Source: Aplidium turbinatum
Taxonomy: Eukaryota; Chordata; Ascidiacea; Aplousobranchia; Polyclinidae
Direction of reading: 5' to 3'
Assembly (NCBI GenBank): GCA_918807975.1
Contig: OU964935.1
Location: 5,419,823 to 5,483,822 of the forward strand
DNA length: 64,000 nucleotides
Shown here: positions 53,640 through 64,000 of the stretch, in pieces
How positions within the stretch are numbered: position 1 is the stretch's first letter
Layout of the letters: each line of letters opens with the position of its first letter
Position numbers and translations under genes: made by a program
Notes under the pieces: model-generated
Told to the model about the DNA's origin: nothing
Databases searched by the model: none
The model's input: the letters and a program-made list of their open reading frames with translations, nothing else

Positions 53640-54500
53640 TGCAGTAAATCGTATACTAGACAGGAATCCCTTATTAGGCTACTATAAAGGTAAAGCAACG
53701 TGGTGATTTTTTCTACTTGTGGTAGGCAAGGCACCACATTAGGGTACTTTCATCCATCTTGCCAAAGTGCTCAAACTGCCGGAGCGGTGAGCTATGCGCA
53801 ATTCAACGGCAAGATGTCCGCTAGCAAAATGCTCAATTAGCGAACCAAGAGTATTACATTACTGCAGACAGAATGCCTCTGTTTCAACCTTAAGGTCTCC
53901 TCAGTTCAGTTTATTTTTTGTTTTGTTGGCAAAAAAGAAGAAAAAATATACAAAAACACATTAAACACAAATAATTCGCACAACAAGGATAGCAGCGAAA
54001 GACCTAAAGGTCACCAAAGTCAGCTGCCACCCAAACATTTAAACAAAAGACCCAAAATTAAGAACATTAACACATATAGCACAATACCAGCACTTTACAT
54101 AATACATTAACAGTGGAATAATAACACAGGGCAACATAAAAAAAAAACTGTGCAGAGAAATAAGCAGATGATATGTAATCATTGTAAAAATTCTTTAATA
54201 AACATTTAAATTTAAAAGCATTATAAGTGCAGTACACTAAACAGGAATGCCTTATTGCAACAGAAAGTTGTAAGTAAAGAAAAGTTGTAGTTGTAAGTAC
54301 CACAGTGTGATGATTTTTTTATTTGTGGTAGGAAAGGTACCACATTTGGGTACTTTCACCCATCTTGCTAAAGTGCTCAAACTGCCGGAGCGGTGATTTA
54401 GCCTATTTGTAATGCAGCGGCAAGATGTCTTCTCGATTGGTAAACCAAGAGCATTACATAATTGCAAGCAGTACGTAACGCTTATAAAAACAATCTCTTT
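53640..54500 (+). repeat. Pair of direct repeats about 580 bp apart
   Basis: 53661-53880 and 54239-54480 share ACAGGAAT(C/G)CCTTATT, TTGTGGTAGG(C/A)AAGG, and CAAACTGCCGGAGCGGTGA followed by CGGCAAGATGTC. They differ by indels. The family is unknown. The spacer 53881-54238 holds no recognised feature. Confidence 0.65.
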
Positions 54501-54623
54501 TTTGTTGTGGTTGCAACGACAAAACATACACTGCTTGTCATAGTACTGTTATTTTGCATTCATCAAATGCTGGCATCTGCACAACAATCTAACCTCTTAG
54601 TCTAATTTATTAAGTTAAGAATC

Positions 54624-54651
54624 GATTTCGCTATAGTAATAGCATCTTCAG
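54624..54651 (-). ncRNA. Hammerhead-like stem-loop, degenerate
   Basis: Minus strand reads CTGAAGATGCTATTACTATA then GCGAAAT. The CTGAAGA in place of CTGATGA would disrupt the hammerhead core. Probably a relic of a Penelope-like pseudo-LTR. Confidence 0.25.
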
Positions 54652-54711
54652 CTAGCACATGTAAAAAAGAAAATTTAAAAATAGTTATAGTTAAGAATTT
54701 TAAGGCAGTGG

Positions 54712-55085
54712 CTATTTGACCGGCTCCGGTCTTTTAATCTGAAACACTATTTTGCCGGTCATGACGTATTCCTTTTCAAAGCAAAGACGAGAGAAGAAAA
54801 AAGTGCCTAGCCTATATAACTTCTAAATTCAATTGTTATTCAACTGAGTCAGTGGCGCGTGCGATGTTTCTCGGGCTGGTATCCCCAAGGGTATGAGTTA
54901 GATACTACCCAGAAGCGTTTCATTTCAAACTAAAATTGCCTGCAAAAAAAACACTGCCTAAAAGTTAACTGAACATTGATGAAACCATTTTTTAAAGAAG
55001 TATTGTAACTTTTTACAGCCACCAAACTAACTTGTTGAAAGCAAAAATGTAATGCGTCGTTCGGCAAACACGGTCACATCCTCTT
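54712..55085 (+). repeat. SINE-like repeat, plus strand
   Basis: Inverse copy of 7948-8372. It has GTGGCGCGTGCGATGTTTCT (box A region) and GAGTTAGATACTACCC, where box B is mutated. The outer blocks GGCAGTGGCTATTTGACCGG and TCGTTCGGCAAACACGGTC are shared by both copies. Confidence 0.55.
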
Positions 55086-56057
55086 ATGACAAACGGAAAG
55101 TTACCCAGAGAAATTCTCAAATTCCAGCAAAATAAAACTTCTAATTTTACGTTTAAAAAATAACAAATCTTTTTCCAGTTACCAGTGGTACCGTACCTGA
55201 TGTTTTTTGGATTTTCAGCACAAGTGCCAAAGTCTACTCCATTATTTAAATGGTAACAACAGTAACTGAAAATATACACAAAGACTATAATTATTTATTA
55301 ATTAATACACAAACTATCAACTTGTACCAAACTAGCGATTTTGGCTACCAACAGATCGGCCTTCAATCAAATTTTAAACTGAACATTGTCATGGCCTCTG
55401 TATAAAAGTCACCATGGTCTATTCCTTTAATTTTATATTGTAACATCAATTTTATTGGCATTTATTTCTGTACAATATTTTCCACCGCCAACTGGTGGAC
55501 ACTGGACAGGTGAGATGACACTTAAACTTTAAAAATACATCCTGCAGAGTTTATTGAGTAGCTGTGAAATGTCGCAGCTGGAAAAAATTGCACATTGTTT
55601 CAAATTACGAAGTAGGAAAGCGATATTTCTATTTTAAAAAGAGAAGTGCCATAGTGTTGGCTGAGCGAGATGTCTGTTGAAAGCGATTCCACCAGATCAC
55701 GCGACTCAGATGATGCTTTAAAACACCAAGACCTTTTCTATGACCAAGCATCACCAGAGGTGCAGTACCAAACATAATGTTGATTGGTTAAATATATTTC
55801 GCATAAAGTGTCATTTGATGTAGTTGATACGTAATAATACATTGATTTATGTTGATTGTTACATGAGGCTCTTAACTGGTATAGAGTCTTAACTTTTTGT
55901 AATTTATTTACAAACTTCAGCATTGGTTACAAGAGTTTGACAGCAATCCTACAATCATGATCTTCAAATGTTTATTGAAATGTGATATTAAAATATATTC
56001 AGCTTTAAAAGTTGGGCTTGTTGATGTGCAGTAATACAACATTTGGTGAAAGGAAAG
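55086..56057. other. Interval before PP2A copy 2
   Basis: AT-rich, without recognised repeats. Contains the candidate exon at 55670-55759. Near 55472 a CCACCGCCAACTGGTGG hairpin. Confidence 0.4.
55670..55759 (+). CDS. Candidate first coding exon of an unknown gene
   Basis: An ATG opens 30 codons with a charged, serine-rich start (MSVESDSTRSRDSDDALKHQ) followed by DLFYDQASPE, then GAG/GTGCAG as a possible donor. The codon mix is less AT-biased than its surroundings. No further exon was identified downstream before the PP2A block on the other strand. Could be chance; I do not recognise the protein. Confidence 0.25.
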
Positions 56058-56219
56058 CAGCCAGTATTATCACAAAAGTATATTGTCGATATCAATTCCT
56101 TCAAAATAACATTGTTTCACCACTGGCCCCAAAAAGTTCAGTAGCAATTGGTACGGCTTTGAGACTACAATAATTTTTTATCTACATTATCAACAGTGAA
56201 GCGTGATTATGCATGCCAT

Positions 56220-64000
<7,781 letters not shown>

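Overview
This is AT-rich animal nuclear DNA. The one clear host gene is the catalytic subunit of protein phosphatase 2A (PP2A), in seven coding exons with standard GT-AG introns. The rest is mostly transposable elements: hAT, Tc1/mariner, pogo/Tigger, Merlin, a PIF/Harbinger-like MITE, a probable Academ element, LINEs, tRNA-derived SINEs and a Penelope-like element. This mix points to an invertebrate or early-branching chordate, perhaps marine. The sequence alone does not give the species. I saw no LTR element, viral gene, rRNA, true tRNA gene or CRISPR.

Layout: 1-7666 is an inverted pair of tandem arrays (372/414-bp units) around a three-exon Merlin transposase on the minus strand. 7667-9148 holds a LINE tail, a SINE-like repeat and a MITE with 9-bp target duplications. 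9181-11512 is a foldback made from two Tc1 3' halves, itself interrupted by another TIR element. 11513-22016 is an array of about 1.07-kb units alternating in two forms; its left end is broken by a TIR element that carries a 3.2-kb palindrome, and its middle by a hAT MITE. 22017-23795 holds a SINE and a hAT MITE. 23796-29478 is PP2A copy 1 (minus strand, 314 aa). 29803-32162 is a hAT nested three deep. 33402-37843 is a probable Academ element with an internal deletion and a MITE inside it. 38600-44047 holds LINE pieces, nested MITEs, a SINE and a pogo MITE. 44765-48507 is a hAT with its own LINE insertion, sitting next to a Penelope-like GIY-YIG domain. 49150-55085 is a set of MITEs and SINEs.

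From 56058 to the right edge the PP2A region repeats in the same orientation about 32.26 kb downstream. This second PP2A gene is still open in every visible exon and runs off the window. It carries two substitutions in the normally near-invariant C-terminal tail. One intron of this copy holds a 3.67-kb hAT with an exact 8-bp target duplication. Inside that hAT is a two-exon gene whose product resembles the cytoplasmic ballast domain of the P2X7 receptor.

Several elements were defined by exact target-site duplications and, where possible, by an empty site elsewhere in the window. Family names for transposons rest on motifs and duplication lengths read by eye, not on a search.
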